Shown here in pieces: positions 23,702 through 33,388 of a stretch of 34,786 nt of DNA. The position numbers were made by a program, and so were the translations under genes. Below the pieces are notes generated by a model. That model saw nothing but the letters and a program-made list of their open reading frames with translations. It made no database searches and had not been told where the DNA came from. Positions within the stretch are counted from its first letter, which is position 1, and every line of letters begins with the position of its first letter. Source of the DNA: an uncultured Bacteroidales bacterium (GTDB lineage: Bacteria > Bacteroidota > Bacteroidia > Bacteroidales > Muribaculaceae); the NCBI GenBank assembly GCA_902796035.1, contig CADBNR010000049.1, positions 1-34,786 on the forward strand. The letters are read 5' to 3'.

Positions 23702-26656
23702 TTATTTCAGTGTCTTCTTAACCTCTACTTCCTCGTAGGCCTCGATCAGGTCGCCCTCGCGGATGTCGTTGTAGCCCTGAACGGACAGACCGCAATCGTA
23801 GCCCGAAACAACCTCCTTGGCGTCGTCCTTGAAGCGCTTGAGGCTTCCCAGCTCGCCGGTGTAGATCACGATACCGTCGCGGATGACGCGCACCTTCGAT
23901 GTGCGCTTGATCTTGCCGTCGCGCACCAGGGCGCCGGCTATGGTGCCCACCTTCGAGATATGGTAAGTCTGGAGCACTTCGGCCGTACCTGTGATTTCCT
24001 CCTTGATTTCGGGCGAAAGCATACCTTCCATGGCATCCTTCACCTCCTCTATCGCCTTATAGATGACGGAGTACAGACGGATCTCGACACCCTCGCGCTC
24101 GGCCTCCTTGCGGGCGTTAGCCGACGGGCGCACCTGGAATCCGATGATGATGGCGTCGGATGCGGCGGCCAGCGTGACATCGCTCTCGGAAATGGCACCC
24201 ACTCCCTTATGCAGCACGTTTACCTGCACCTCGGGCGTGGAGAGCTTCAGCAATGCGTCGGAGATAGCCTCGATCGAACCGTCCACGTCGCCCTTCACCA
24301 CAAGGTTCAGTTCATGGAAGTCGTTAAGGGCGCGGCGGCGTCCCAGCTCCTCGAGACCCAGGCGCTTCTTGGTGCGCAGTCCGAGTTCGCGCTGCAGCTG
24401 CTCGCGCTTCGTGGCAATCTCGCGTGCCTCCTGCTCGGTGGACATCACGTTGAACGTATCGCCGGCCGTAGGAGCGCCGTTCAGACCTAATACCTGCACA
24501 GGCGTAGCGGGGCCGGCCTCCTTGACGCGCTGGTTACGCTCGTTGAACATGGCCTTGACCTTACCGAAGTTGGTTCCGGCCAGTATCACGTCGCCCACGC
24601 GGAGTGTACCGTTCTGCACCAGCACCGTGGCCACGTAGCCGCGGCCCTTGTCCAGACTCGACTCTATCACCGAGCCGATGGCGGCGCGGTCGGGATTGGC
24701 CTTCAGGTCGAGCATTTCGGCCTCCAGCAGCACCTTCTCCATCAGCTCGTCAACGCCGATACCCTTCTTGGCCGAGATGTCCTGGCTCTGATACTTGCCA
24801 CCCCATTCCTCTACGAGGTAGTTCATATTGGCCAGTTCCTCCTTGATCTTGTCGGGGTTGGCTGCGGGCTTGTCTATCTTGTTGATGGCGAACACCATGG
24901 GCACGCCTGCGGCGGAAGCGTGATTGATTGCCTCGATAGTCTGCGGCATCACGTCGTCGTCGGCGGCCACGATGATGATGGCCAGGTCGGTCACTTTGGC
25001 ACCACGGGCACGCATGGCCGTGAACGCCTCGTGACCCGGGGTATCCAGGAACGTGATGTGGCGTCCGTCGTTCAGCTTCACGTTGTATGCACCGATGTGC
25101 TGCGTGATGCCGCCGGCCTCGCCGGCTATCACGTTGGCCTTTCGGATATAGTCCAGCAGCGACGTCTTACCGTGGTCCACATGACCCATGACGGTCACGA
25201 TGGGCGGACGGCTCTGCAACTCCTCCTCCTTGTCCTCAACATGCTCGATGGCCTCGGTCACGTCGGCCGACACGAATTCGGTCTCGAATCCGAACTCCTC
25301 GGCCACGATGTTGATGGTCTCGGCGTCCAGACGCTGGTTGATGGACACCATCACACCGAGGTTCATACATGTGGCTATGACCTTGTTCACGGGGATGTCC
25401 ATCAGACTGGCCAGGTCGTTGGCGGTGACGAACTCCGTGATCTTAAGCACCTTGCTTTCAGCTGCCTCGCGCTCGGCGTTGGCCAGCTCGCGGTTGTGCA
25501 TCTCCTCTCGGCGCTCCTTGCGGAACTTCACGCTCTTGTTTGTCTTCTTGGTGGTGAGGCGCGCCAGGGTCTCCTTGACCTGCTTCTGAACGTCCTCGCT
25601 GCTAACCTCCTGCTTGGGGGCTGCGTAGGGATTGCCGCCTCCGTTACCGCCGCGACGTCTGCGACCGCCACGCTCCTGACCGGCCACACGCGGCTGGTCG
25701 CCGCGACCTTGACCCTGATCCTTGCGCTTGTCGGAGCCGAATCCGGGCTGCGACGCGGCTTTCTCCACGTTCACCTTCTCCTGGCCTATGCGCTTGCGCT
25801 TACGCTCGGCGCGGCTCTTCTTCTTGGGACGTGTGGCCGAGTTGATGGCCGACAGATCTATCTTGCCCACCACCTTCAGGCCCGGGGCCGCAGGGGTGGA
25901 ACCGGGTGCGCGGAAAGGCTCGTTGCTCTCCGGAGCCTTGGCTTCGGGCGCGGGCGTTTCCTTGGCCGGAGCCTGTGCAGGCGCAGGCTTAGTTGCCGGC
26001 GCCTCTTCTTTCTTTGCAGGTTCTGGCTGAGCGGCGGTCTTGGAAACTTCAGGTTTCTTTTCTTCTTTCTTCACTTCGGGCTTAGACTCTGACGCCTGTT
26101 TTGGAGTTTCGGGGGTCCGTTGTTCCGTAGCCTTGGGCGCGGGGCTGGACACTTCCTTCAACTCGGGCTTCGGAGCCACGGGGGCTTCCTCCGGCTTATT
26201 CACTTCCGTTTTGGGAGACTCGGGAGCCTTGGGTGCCTCGACAGAGGACTTAGGCTCGGGCTTCTTCTCCTCCGTCTTGGCTTCGGCCTTTGGCTCGGGT
26301 TTGCCCGCTGGCACAGCAGCACGCTGAGACCCAAGATGGTCCAGGTCGATCTTTCTTTTTATCTTCAATCCGCCATGAGAAGCGCCCGCAGGCGTCTCGA
26401 CACGCGAATTGCGCTTCTCCTCGCGCTTCTCCTCGCGGTCCTTCTTTTCCTCACGACGGGTGGTAAGGTATTGCTCGGCCTCGGCCTTCGCATCCTTGTC
26501 TTTGCTGAACTCCTTGTACAGCAAGCTTACGGCATCGTCGTCGATACGGGCGTTCAGGCCCCCTTCCACTTCGATGTTGTGCTTCTTGAGATAATCAAGA
26601 GCCGTGCTTACCGCTACGTTCAGGTCTTTTGCTACTTTACTTATTTTCGTGCGCAT
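23702..26656 (-). CDS. infB: Translation initiation factor IF-2
   Basis: IF-2 is the GTPase that brings initiator tRNA to the ribosome. The 984-aa protein begins with an IF2N-type domain ([20 protein letters not shown]). A low-complexity linker of about 300 residues rich in Pro, Glu, Ala and Lys follows, with a Gly/Arg-rich patch ([13 protein letters not shown]). A second IF2N domain comes next. The G domain has [20 protein letters not shown] and NKID, followed by domains II to IV. The long linker is normal for Bacteroidetes. It is the last gene of rimP-nusA-infB and is followed by a terminator. Confidence 0.97.
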   Translation of the reverse strand: MRTKISKVAKDLNVAVSTALDYLKKHNIEVEGGLNARIDDDAVSLLYKEFSKDKDAKAEAEQYLTTRREEKKDREEKREEKRNSRVETPAGASHGGLKIKRKIDLDHLGSQRAAVPAGKPEPKAEAKTEEKKPEPKSSVEAPKAPESPKTEVNKPEEAPVAPKPELKEVSSPAPKATEQRTPETPKQASESKPEVKKEEKKPEVSKTAAQPEPAKKEEAPATKPAPAQAPAKETPAPEAKAPESNEPFRAPGSTPAAPGLKVVGKIDLSAINSATRPKKKSRAERKRKRIGQEKVNVEKAASQPGFGSDKRKDQGQGRGDQPRVAGQERGGRRRRGGNGGGNPYAAPKQEVSSEDVQKQVKETLARLTTKKTNKSVKFRKERREEMHNRELANAEREAAESKVLKITEFVTANDLASLMDIPVNKVIATCMNLGVMVSINQRLDAETINIVAEEFGFETEFVSADVTEAIEHVEDKEEELQSRPPIVTVMGHVDHGKTSLLDYIRKANVIAGEAGGITQHIGAYNVKLNDGRHITFLDTPGHEAFTAMRARGAKVTDLAIIIVAADDDVMPQTIEAINHASAAGVPMVFAINKIDKPAANPDKIKEELANMNYLVEEWGGKYQSQDISAKKGIGVDELMEKVLLEAEMLDLKANPDRAAIGSVIESSLDKGRGYVATVLVQNGTLRVGDVILAGTNFGKVKAMFNERNQRVKEAGPATPVQVLGLNGAPTAGDTFNVMSTEQEAREIATKREQLQRELGLRTKKRLGLEELGRRRALNDFHELNLVVKGDVDGSIEAISDALLKLSTPEVQVNVLHKGVGAISESDVTLAAASDAIIIGFQVRPSANARKEAEREGVEIRLYSVIYKAIEEVKDAMEGMLSPEIKEEITGTAEVLQTYHISKVGTIAGALVRDGKIKRTSKVRVIRDGIVIYTGELGSLKRFKDDAKEVVSGYDCGLSVQGYNDIREGDLIEAYEEVEVKKTLK

Positions 26657-26763
26657 TCTGCTGTGTTTGATTCTACTTAAAGAAGCTGTTAAACAACTTC
26701 ACCTGCGGCTGACGTGCCGCTATGCTCTCATGTCCGTAGTCCACGGCCGGGACCGCGTACGTA

Positions 26764-28011
26764 TCAGTCCTCGAACTCGGCGCGAAGCACGTTCATGACA
26801 TGCTCCAGGGTGCTGTCCTCGAGGTCGGCGCGGTCCAGCTGCTCGCGCGGTGCGTTCAGTACGGCCTTGGCAGTGCCCAGACCCAGGTTCTTCAGGGCCT
26901 CGATCACCCAGTCGTCGATCTCGTCGCGGAACTCGTCCAGATAAATGTCCTCTTCGCCATCCTCTATGTCGCGGTATACGTCTATGGCATAACCGGTCAG
27001 CATCGTGGCCAGACGGATGTTGAGGCCTCCCTTGCCGATGGCCAGGCTCACCTCTTCTGGACGCAGGAATACCTCGGCCTTCTTCTCCTCCTCGTCCAGA
27101 CGGATGCTGGAAATCTTGGCGGGGCTAAGTGCGCGCTGTATGTACAGCTGCGGATTGGCCGTATAGCTTATCACGTCGATGTTCTCGTTGCGCAGCTCGC
27201 GCACGATGCCGTGGATGCGGCTTCCCTTGATGCCCACGCAGGCGCCTACCGGGTCGATGCGGTCGTCATAGCTCTCCACGGCTATCTTGGCGCGCTCGCC
27301 GGGCTTGCGGGCCACACCCTTGATGGTGATCAGGCCGTCGTGAACCTCCGGAACCTCCTGCTCGAACAGCCGACGCAGGAACCGCTCGTCGGTGCGACTC
27401 ACTATCACCTTGGGATTGCTGTTGGCATTATCCACACGCTTCACCACCGAACGCACCATGTCGCCCTTGTGGAAGAAGTCGCCCGGAATCTGCTCCTCCT
27501 TCGGCATTATCAACTCGTTGTTCTCCTCGTCCAGCAGCAGCATCTCGCGCTTCCATATCTGGTGAACCTCGCCGGTGATAAGCTCGCCTTCCAGATCCTT
27601 GAACTTGTTGTAGATGGCCTCTTTCTGAAGGTCAAGTATCTTGGACTGAAGCGTCTGTCGCAGATTCAGGATGGCACGGCGACCGAATTTCTCGAAGAAT
27701 ATCTGCTTGGTAACCTCCTCGCCCAACTCTGCCTCCGGGTCGATCTCACGGGCTTCGGTCAGGCCTATCTGCATGTCCTTGTTCTCCACTGCACCGTCGG
27801 CAACCACCTCAAGATTCTGATAAATCTCACAGTCGCCCTTGTCAGGATTCATGATCACGTCGAAGTTCTCGTCCGAACCGAACATCTTGCCCAGTACGTT
27901 ACGGAACGATTCCTCCAATACCGATATCAAAGTGGTTTTGTCGATGTTCTTGATTTCCTTGAATTCCGCGAACTGGTCGACCATGTTCACTGTCTCTGCT
28001 TTCTTTGCCAT
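26764..28011 (-). CDS. nusA: Transcription termination/antitermination factor NusA
   Basis: NusA binds RNA polymerase and nascent RNA and controls pausing, termination and antitermination. The 415-aa protein has the N-terminal polymerase-binding domain, an S1 domain (LITGEVHQIWKREML), and two KH domains, the first with VGACVGIKGSRIHGIVREL and the second with EEVSLAIGKGGLNIRLA. It lacks the C-terminal acidic repeats of the E. coli protein, as is usual outside the gamma-proteobacteria. It sits 70 bases after rimP and 107 bases before infB, the conserved order. The gap before infB shows no terminator. Confidence 0.97.
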   Translation of the reverse strand: MAKKAETVNMVDQFAEFKEIKNIDKTTLISVLEESFRNVLGKMFGSDENFDVIMNPDKGDCEIYQNLEVVADGAVENKDMQIGLTEAREIDPEAELGEEVTKQIFFEKFGRRAILNLRQTLQSKILDLQKEAIYNKFKDLEGELITGEVHQIWKREMLLLDEENNELIMPKEEQIPGDFFHKGDMVRSVVKRVDNANSNPKVIVSRTDERFLRRLFEQEVPEVHDGLITIKGVARKPGERAKIAVESYDDRIDPVGACVGIKGSRIHGIVRELRNENIDVISYTANPQLYIQRALSPAKISSIRLDEEEKKAEVFLRPEEVSLAIGKGGLNIRLATMLTGYAIDVYRDIEDGEEDIYLDEFRDEIDDWVIEALKNLGLGTAKAVLNAPREQLDRADLEDSTLEHVMNVLRAEFED

Positions 28012-28081
28012 AAGGCTTGGTTATATTTGTTTGCGGCGTCATTCCGATCCGTCGTCGCGGATACCATTGACACCGGTGGGT

Positions 28082-28549
28082 TTAAAATTTCAAATCTACT
28101 CTCACCATCTTCACGTCGCCGTATGCGAAGCGCTCTTTCCTGGCCACAACCACGGCGCGCTTGGCGCCCTCGGGCTTCTCCCTGACACTGTATTCCACTA
28201 CGAATCCGGTGTCGTCGGCCTCCCGAAGCACTCCGTGCAGCTTACGGCCGTCCTGCGTCAGAACCTCCACGTCCTGACCCAGATTCTTCAGATACTGACG
28301 CTGAACCTTGAACGGACTTGTCAATCCGGCGGAACCCACCTCGAGCTCGTAGTCCTCGCCCCCTTCTTCGCGCGGAAACTCCGTGTCCACGCCTCGGGCA
28401 AGCTCGGTGCAGAAGTCTATGTCCACCCCTTCGTCCGAGTCTATCTCCACCACAAATCTGTCACCCGGTTCCTCACGCACGTCTATCAGGTAATAGTCCG
28501 TGTCCGCAAGCCGTTCTGTTATATAGCGCGTCAGTTCTTCTATCTTCAT
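28082..28549 (-). CDS. rimP: Ribosome maturation factor RimP
   Basis: RimP helps assemble the 30S subunit. The 155-aa protein has the expected two-domain form: an N-terminal alpha/beta domain with YYLIDVREEPGDRFVVEID and GVDIDFCTELARGVD, then LEVGSAGLTSPFKVQRQYLK, and a C-terminal Sm-like barrel (LHGVLREADDTGFVVEY). I chose the ATG at 28549 (MKIEELTR); a TTG two codons upstream is unlikely. It is the first gene of the rimP-nusA-infB operon, with a minus-7 box at 28622-28629. Confidence 0.95.
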   Translation of the reverse strand: MKIEELTRYITERLADTDYYLIDVREEPGDRFVVEIDSDEGVDIDFCTELARGVDTEFPREEGGEDYELEVGSAGLTSPFKVQRQYLKNLGQDVEVLTQDGRKLHGVLREADDTGFVVEYSVREKPEGAKRAVVVARKERFAYGDVKMVRVDLKF

Positions 28550-28621
28550 ATTCAAGTGTCACAATATCTGATTGTCACATAAAAAACGAAGGAGACTGAC
28601 GTCCCCTCCGGAATTCTTTTG

Positions 28622-28629
28622 CAAAGATA
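28622..28629 (-). promoter_or_regulatory. Minus-7 box of the rimP-nusA-infB operon
   Basis: The minus strand reads TATCTTTG, followed by C, giving a leader of about 65 bases. The only TTG upstream is 13 bases away, shorter than the usual 19 or 20, so the promoter may depend mainly on the box. Confidence 0.45.
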
Positions 28630-28719
28630 ATACATTTCCATCCAAAATCACTCGTTTTCAGGTCTCCGAGAGGCTGTTTCGGGGATTTTAGACGAATATT
28701 TAACTATGTTTAACTTATT

Positions 28720-29328
28720 TTATATATTATTTACCGAATCCTCATCAAGACCTGTGCCTTCCTCTACCCATGCATCGATTATTGCACGCGACAAGGATCC
28801 GGGCAGCGGAAGTTCCGGCAGCGAATCGCGCCGGTACCAACCTCCGGAAGTCAACTCGCCGTCGGCAAAGCTTATCTCTCCCCGTGCATAGCGGGCTCGG
28901 AAACCCGTCATCAGCTGCGAGGGGAAAGGCCAGGACTGAGAACCGATATAACGGACATCTCTGATTTCAAGCGTGGTTTCTTCCTTCACTTCGCGTTCCA
29001 CGCATTGTTCCAATGTCTCTCCGGGCTCGACGAATCCTGCCACCAACGCATACATCGGCCGCTTGAAATTCGCCGCATGTACCAGAAGGGCCTCTTCATC
29101 ACTACCCGAACCTCGGGTCACCAGCACCACGATGGCAGGCGACAATCCGGGGAATATCTCCTTCCCGCAGCCTTTACACCGCACGCCGATACGTTGGAAC
29201 CGCTCGGTCGGAGCGCCACAGAAGCCGCAGAACCGGTTGCGCTGCAAAAAGTATTCCCGTTCCTGCTCCCCGCTTGCCTCGCGCCATTCGTCCGGACTAT
29301 ATTTCCCGACTTCCTCTCTCCTTACCAT
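28720..29328 (-). CDS. nudC: NudC-like NAD(H) pyrophosphatase (Nudix)
   Basis: NudC-type enzymes hydrolyse NADH and remove NAD caps from RNA. The 202-aa protein has a zinc ribbon with CGFC and CKGC pairs at residues about 34-56, the Nudix box GFVEPGETLEQCVEREVKEE, and the NudC-specific SQSWPFPSQLM downstream, in place of SQPWPFPxS. It is shorter than E. coli NudC (257 aa) because the N-terminal domain is reduced to about 30 residues. It lies 54 bases after dnaX on the same strand. Activity on NADH is well supported by the motif; RNA decapping is inference. Confidence 0.9.
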   Translation of the reverse strand: MVRREEVGKYSPDEWREASGEQEREYFLQRNRFCGFCGAPTERFQRIGVRCKGCGKEIFPGLSPAIVVLVTRGSGSDEEALLVHAANFKRPMYALVAGFVEPGETLEQCVEREVKEETTLEIRDVRYIGSQSWPFPSQLMTGFRARYARGEISFADGELTSGGWYRRDSLPELPLPGSLSRAIIDAWVEEGTGLDEDSVNNI

Positions 29329-29382
29329 TTCCTGTAACCTTACTACTCATCACTCTCTGACCTCATCACTATGACCTCTGAC

Positions 29383-31140
29383 TTACACCAGCTCCCCGTC
29401 CAGATCCTTGATAAATCCCTGCATCGCGGGATTCTCCTCCATTACTTTCTTAAGGAATTCGGTGGGACGCAAGTATTCAGGGCCGCTGTTCGACTTATCG
29501 ATTTCCGCATGTATTGCCAAGAAATCATTATGCAATTCCTGACGCAGGAAGTCCGTGAGCCGTCCCATACCGGCCTCGAATGCCTGAAGCTGGGCCGGAT
29601 GCTGAACCAACACCCTGTATATAAGAGACTCGTTCTGGTCGGGCACAGGCTTGGCACTACGCATCGCTTCGCACAGCATGAACTGGTCGGGATGCTCGGC
29701 TATATATTTGTGCCACGCGTTCATGAAACCCTCCGGAGTCACGAATTCGCGCAGGCGTTCGCGCTTATACTCGGTCTGTGGCATGGCATTGAGCGAGATG
29801 GTGCCTCTGGCGGCACGTTTTGCTCCGGCGTTCGGATTTGCCGGAGCGCCATGCTGTTTCTGGGTCTGCGATGCCTCCTGATGCCGGGGCTGCGAAATAG
29901 CAGACGGTTGAAACGCAGACGGCTGTTCGGCGCCCACAGACTTCTGTTCCGGTTTATGTTCCGGTGCCACTGCACGGGCCTGTTGCGCCACCGGATCGCG
30001 CAAAGGCTGCTTCCGTGCAGGTCGGTCAAAAGGGGCCGGGGCCGGATTAAGCAGCTGACACAGACGTATCAATGTCAGTTCGATCAGAAATTGCTTGTTC
30101 GATGCGGTGCGGTACTGCATGTCGCATTCGTTCAGAAGTTCCATGGCCGAGTAATACCACGGCAACGGCAGCTGCGATGCCTGTTCCGACATACGTGCCG
30201 ATATGTCGTCGGGAGTCTCCAGCAGCTCCCTGGTGCGCGGATCGGCCGCCACCATCAGGTCGCGCACGTGCTGCGCCACGCTGTTGATGAAGAACAGCGA
30301 GTCGAAGCCCCTGTCGCGCACCTCGCCGTAAAGCAGCAATGCTCCGGCCACGTCGCCGCGACGGAAGTCGTCTACAAGCCTGAAAAAATAGTCGTAATCC
30401 AGCACGTTCAGGTTCTCCAGCACCGATTCGTACGTGATGTTGCCGCCCGAACTGGAGGCAATCTGGTCGAAGATGGAAAGCGCGTCGCGCATGGCACCGT
30501 CGGCCTTGCGCGCTATCACGCCTAATGCTCGGGGATCGGCCGTTATGCCCTCCTGGTCCGCCACATATTTCAAGTGATCGGCTATGTCATTGACCGTGAT
30601 GCGCTTGAAATCGTATATCTGGCAGCGGCTCAGAATGGTGGGTATCACCTTGTGCTTCTCTGTGGTCGCCAGGATGAACACAGCATACGACGGCGGCTCC
30701 TCCAGCGTCTTCAGAAAGGCGTTGAACGCCTGCGACGACAGCATGTGCACCTCGTCGATGATGAATATGCGGTACTTGCCTATCTGCGGCGGTATGGCCA
30801 CCTGCTCCGAGATCTCGCGGATATTGTCAACGCTGTTGTTGGACGCCGCGTCAAGCTCCATCAGATTGTAAGAATTGCCGCGCTCTATGGCCTTGCACGA
30901 CTCGCATTCGCCGCAAGCCTCGCCCTCGGGCGTGGGGTTCATGCAGTTCACCGTTCGCGCGAAGATACGCGCGCAGCTGGTCTTGCCCACGCCGCGCGGC
31001 CCACAGAACAGGTACGCCTGCGCCAGCCGGCCCGTCTTTATCGAATTGCGCAACGTATCCGTCAGCTCCTTCTGTCCCACTACGCTGCGGAACGTGGCCG
31101 GACGGTACTTACGCGCGCTTACTATATATTTATCACTCAT
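29383..31140 (-). CDS. dnaX: DNA polymerase III subunit gamma/tau
   Basis: DnaX is the motor of the clamp loader. The 585-aa protein starts MSDKYIVSARKYRPATF; I chose this ATG (31140) because the promoter lies just upstream and the longer reading begins inside it. The AAA+ domain has Walker A GPRGVGKTS, a zinc module with CMNPTPEGEACGECESC, Walker B IFIIDEVHML and the sensor I region ILATTEKHKVIPTILSRC. A Pro/Ala/Gln-rich linker covers about residues 380-470, then a C-terminal domain like tau domain V. I see no obvious frameshift signal that would produce a shorter gamma form. Confidence 0.96.
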   Translation of the reverse strand: MSDKYIVSARKYRPATFRSVVGQKELTDTLRNSIKTGRLAQAYLFCGPRGVGKTSCARIFARTVNCMNPTPEGEACGECESCKAIERGNSYNLMELDAASNNSVDNIREISEQVAIPPQIGKYRIFIIDEVHMLSSQAFNAFLKTLEEPPSYAVFILATTEKHKVIPTILSRCQIYDFKRITVNDIADHLKYVADQEGITADPRALGVIARKADGAMRDALSIFDQIASSSGGNITYESVLENLNVLDYDYFFRLVDDFRRGDVAGALLLYGEVRDRGFDSLFFINSVAQHVRDLMVAADPRTRELLETPDDISARMSEQASQLPLPWYYSAMELLNECDMQYRTASNKQFLIELTLIRLCQLLNPAPAPFDRPARKQPLRDPVAQQARAVAPEHKPEQKSVGAEQPSAFQPSAISQPRHQEASQTQKQHGAPANPNAGAKRAARGTISLNAMPQTEYKRERLREFVTPEGFMNAWHKYIAEHPDQFMLCEAMRSAKPVPDQNESLIYRVLVQHPAQLQAFEAGMGRLTDFLRQELHNDFLAIHAEIDKSNSGPEYLRPTEFLKKVMEENPAMQGFIKDLDGELV

Positions 31141-31161
31141 AATTGTCTGCAAAATCGTCTG

Positions 31162-31192
31162 CAAATATATAAAAATTCCCTTTCTGAAACAA
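31162..31192 (-). promoter_or_regulatory. Promoter of dnaX
   Basis: On the minus strand TTG (31192-31190), 20 bases, then TATATTTG (31169-31162). The predicted start near 31156 gives a leader of about 16 bases. The motif gtctgcaaa occurs twice in direct repeat at 31145-31153 and 31158-31166. Confidence 0.65.
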
Positions 31193-31241
31193 TATTAAAA
31201 ATACTGCGTTATGCAATTGAGGGTATCACCTGTTAATATTC

Positions 31242-31814
31242 ATGCACATGAAAAGTATGTTATACACCCGCACCGGCGACACCGGCGAGACATCGCTGGT
31301 GGGAGGAGAACGCGTAGCCAAGGATTCGCTGCGTCTGGAATCGTACGGCACCGTCGACGAACTGTCGTCGCAGTTGGGCGTCGTCGCGGCCGCACAAGGC
31401 GTAGGCGACGAAGTCAAAGGCCAGCTGCAGCAGATACAGAACGAACTGTTCAACATAGGCGGTTATCTTGCCACGGCCCCGGGCGACGCGGAACCGCCCT
31501 GCCCGAGTCTGGAAGACGGCGCAATGATTCAGGACCTGGAGGGATGGATCGACGCACTGGACGAACAGACTCCCAAGATCCGCGCATTCGTACTTCCCGG
31601 CGGCCACCCCGCCGCCGCGCTTGCCCATGTGGCGCGCACCGTATGCCGCCGCGCCGAGCGAAACATCCTGGCGCTCAGCCGTAAGGAATATGTAGACCCC
31701 GCCGTGATACGATTCGTGAACCGGCTTTCAGACTATCTGTTCGCCGCCGCCCGCTACATAAACTTCATCAATGGCGTGGCCGAAATCGTCTGGCAACAGA
31801 AACCGAAACAATAA
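31242..31814 (+). CDS. PduO-type cob(I)alamin adenosyltransferase
   Basis: This enzyme transfers the adenosyl group of ATP to cob(I)alamin to make coenzyme B12. The 190-aa protein has the N-terminal ATP loop YTRTGDTGETSLVGGERVAK, the ESYGTVDELSSQLG segment, and RTVCRRAERNIL with the conserved Arg and Glu residues, then FVNRLSDYLFAAARY. Three start codons are close together (31242, 31248 and 31257); all leave the ATP loop intact and the choice between them is uncertain. Cytoplasmic, trimeric in relatives. It is divergent from dnaX and 120 bases before the DUF2795 gene. Confidence 0.94.
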   Translation: MHMKSMLYTRTGDTGETSLVGGERVAKDSLRLESYGTVDELSSQLGVVAAAQGVGDEVKGQLQQIQNELFNIGGYLATAPGDAEPPCPSLEDGAMIQDLEGWIDALDEQTPKIRAFVLPGGHPAAALAHVARTVCRRAERNILALSRKEYVDPAVIRFVNRLSDYLFAAARYINFINGVAEIVWQQKPKQ

Positions 31815-31934
31815 ATTACCATTCCGTTTCGTTGACGGAAAAAGATAAATACTAATACGCAGGTCAGGGGCTTAAGAGCTCCTCTGGATTTACGGGATTA
31901 GGGTTAGAATTGAAACTTTTTAAAACTTATAGAT

Positions 31935-32156
31935 ATGTACTGGACACTTGAACTGGCGTCGAAGCTTGAGGATGCACCCTGGCCCGCGACGAAAGAAGAA
32001 CTGATAGACTATGCACTGCGCAGCGGCGCCCCGATGGAGGTGATCGAGAACCTGCAGGAGATTGAGGACGAAGGCGAGACCTACGAATCCATCGAGGAGA
32101 TCTGGCCCGACTACCCCAGCAAAGACGACTTCTTCTTCAACGAGGATGAGTATTAG
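31935..32156 (+). CDS. DUF2795 domain protein, 73 aa
   Basis: The protein starts MYWTLELASKLEDAPWPATK, carries the short helical DUF2795 pattern (TKEELIDYALRSGAPMEVIENL), and ends in a strongly acidic tail with SIEEIWPDYPSKDDFFFNED. The sequence is well conserved in Bacteroidetes as I recall it, but no function is known. It lies 120 bases downstream of the adenosyltransferase; the gap holds one short hairpin (about 31866-31883) without a T-tail. It ends before a terminator at 32181-32221. Its stop codon is TAG. Confidence 0.85.
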   Translation: MYWTLELASKLEDAPWPATKEELIDYALRSGAPMEVIENLQEIEDEGETYESIEEIWPDYPSKDDFFFNEDEY

Positions 32157-32180
32157 AGAAGAATAATCGAAAAATTTGAG

Positions 32181-32221
32181 ATTAAATCCCTGTTAATCAA
32201 TGAGATTAGCGGGGATTTAAT
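32181..32221 (+). terminator. Terminator of the DUF2795 gene
   Basis: A 10-bp stem (32181-32190 with 32212-32221) with a 21-base loop ends in TTTG on the plus strand, 25 bases after the stop. The loop is long, so efficiency is uncertain. The remaining sequence up to 32372 shows nothing I can name. Confidence 0.45.
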
Positions 32222-32372
32222 TTGTTTGGATAATATGTAAGTACCTGATAATCGTGGGTTTTGGATTTAGTCAGCACTCTTGCCATACAGGGTTATAATT
32301 TGTCCCTCTGTCGAAGTAAACCGATTCGTTGACAAGCTTTCACTTTTCAAAAACAGTCCGTGTATGCTCCGC

Positions 32373-33227
32373 CTATCTGTCCGTACCGGAAAACGATTCA
32401 CGATAGTCGCCGGGTGACTGTTTCACACTGCGTTTGAAGAATTTCACGAAATATGACGGATCCTCAAATCCCAGCCTGAAAGCTGTTTCCTTGACTGTAA
32501 GCATGGAATATCTCATCAACCTCTTGGCCTCCAGTATGATACGTTCATTTATCAGCTCAAGTGGCGTATAAGGTGAACACTCCCTGACATACATGGTAAG
32601 GGTCTTGGTTGATATATTCAGAAGAGAAGCATAGTCCTTGACACTGTGAAGGCGGGCATAATTCTCCTCTATGAGTTTCCGGAACGAAAGGAAGGCCTTG
32701 TGGGAAGTTTTAAGCGGATCTAAGGTCATGTCGCCGGCAATGTAGCCGCACCTCCCGAGCCTGACCATGAACAGCTTGACAAGGGCACTGACGGCATCCC
32801 TGTGTCCCGGAAGTCCTGCATTGTGCAATTCTTTTTCCATAGCCCGGACCAAAATCATCAGATCTTCGTCTGCCTCCTTCTGGATATGCAGGAGCGGTGT
32901 ACCGATGAAATCGTGGAAGAGTTCGGTGCACACTTTCAGCACCACCCCCTTCTGGTCATGTCTGCCGTCAAAAGAATGTATCTGTCCGGGAGATATCACG
33001 AATACGCAGCCCGGCGTGACCTCATATTGACTGAAATCGACAAAATGGACACCACGGCCTTCCCGGAACCATATTATCTCATAAAACCCGTGAAGATGCA
33101 TCGCATCAGTTTCCAAACCAGGCTTTTCATCAAAGAAATCCTGCATATGGAGGATTTCAAGGCCAACCCCTGAGGGATTGTCGCACACCATGTCGTAGCG
33201 ACAGAAGATCTGTTTGAGTTCATTCAT
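32373..33227 (-). CDS. AraC-family transcriptional regulator
   Basis: This 284-aa protein has an N-terminal cupin sensor domain (MHLHGFYEIIWFREGRG, then VTPGCVFVISPGQIHSFDG) and a C-terminal pair of helix-turn-helix motifs. The first is VKDYASLLNISTKTLTMYVR and the second VKETAFRLGFEDPSYFVKFF, followed by SPGDYRES. Cupin-type AraC proteins usually respond to small carbohydrates or similar ligands. It is transcribed divergently from the pterin-synthase-like gene 160 bases away, so that gene is its most likely target. Its predicted promoter box ends only about four bases before the ATG, so the message may be leaderless. Confidence 0.93.
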   Translation of the reverse strand: MNELKQIFCRYDMVCDNPSGVGLEILHMQDFFDEKPGLETDAMHLHGFYEIIWFREGRGVHFVDFSQYEVTPGCVFVISPGQIHSFDGRHDQKGVVLKVCTELFHDFIGTPLLHIQKEADEDLMILVRAMEKELHNAGLPGHRDAVSALVKLFMVRLGRCGYIAGDMTLDPLKTSHKAFLSFRKLIEENYARLHSVKDYASLLNISTKTLTMYVRECSPYTPLELINERIILEAKRLMRYSMLTVKETAFRLGFEDPSYFVKFFKRSVKQSPGDYRESFSGTDR

Positions 33228-33231
33228 GGTG

Positions 33232-33265
33232 CAAAGCTATGCAATTCATGGTAAAAAAGAAACAA
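33232..33265 (-). promoter_or_regulatory. Promoter of the AraC-type gene
   Basis: On the minus strand TTG (33265-33263), 23 bases, then TAGCTTTG (33239-33232). The predicted start is at or next to the ATG (33227). The motif attcatgg occurs twice, 21 bases apart (33222-33229 and 33243-33250), flanking the box and could be a regulator half-site. Confidence 0.45.
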
Positions 33266-33323
33266 TTCAATATAAATATCCACCAATAGTAACATATTTA
33301 CCATACAATTTCCCATATCCCCA

Positions 33324-33354
33324 TTGTCAGAAAATCCTTTTGGCAATATCTTTG
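33324..33354 (+). promoter_or_regulatory. Promoter of the pterin-synthase-like gene
   Basis: TTG (33324-33326), exactly 20 bases, then TATCTTTG (33347-33354). The predicted start near 33360 gives a leader of about 29 bases. It lies in the intergenic region shared with the divergent AraC-type regulator. Confidence 0.65.
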
Positions 33355-33388
33355 CAAATAATAACAACAACTCAAAAACCAATTGAAT

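Noticed and set aside
24920-28185. Several long plus-strand frames opposite infB and nusA
   Set aside because: They are antisense shadows caused by biased codon use in the real genes.
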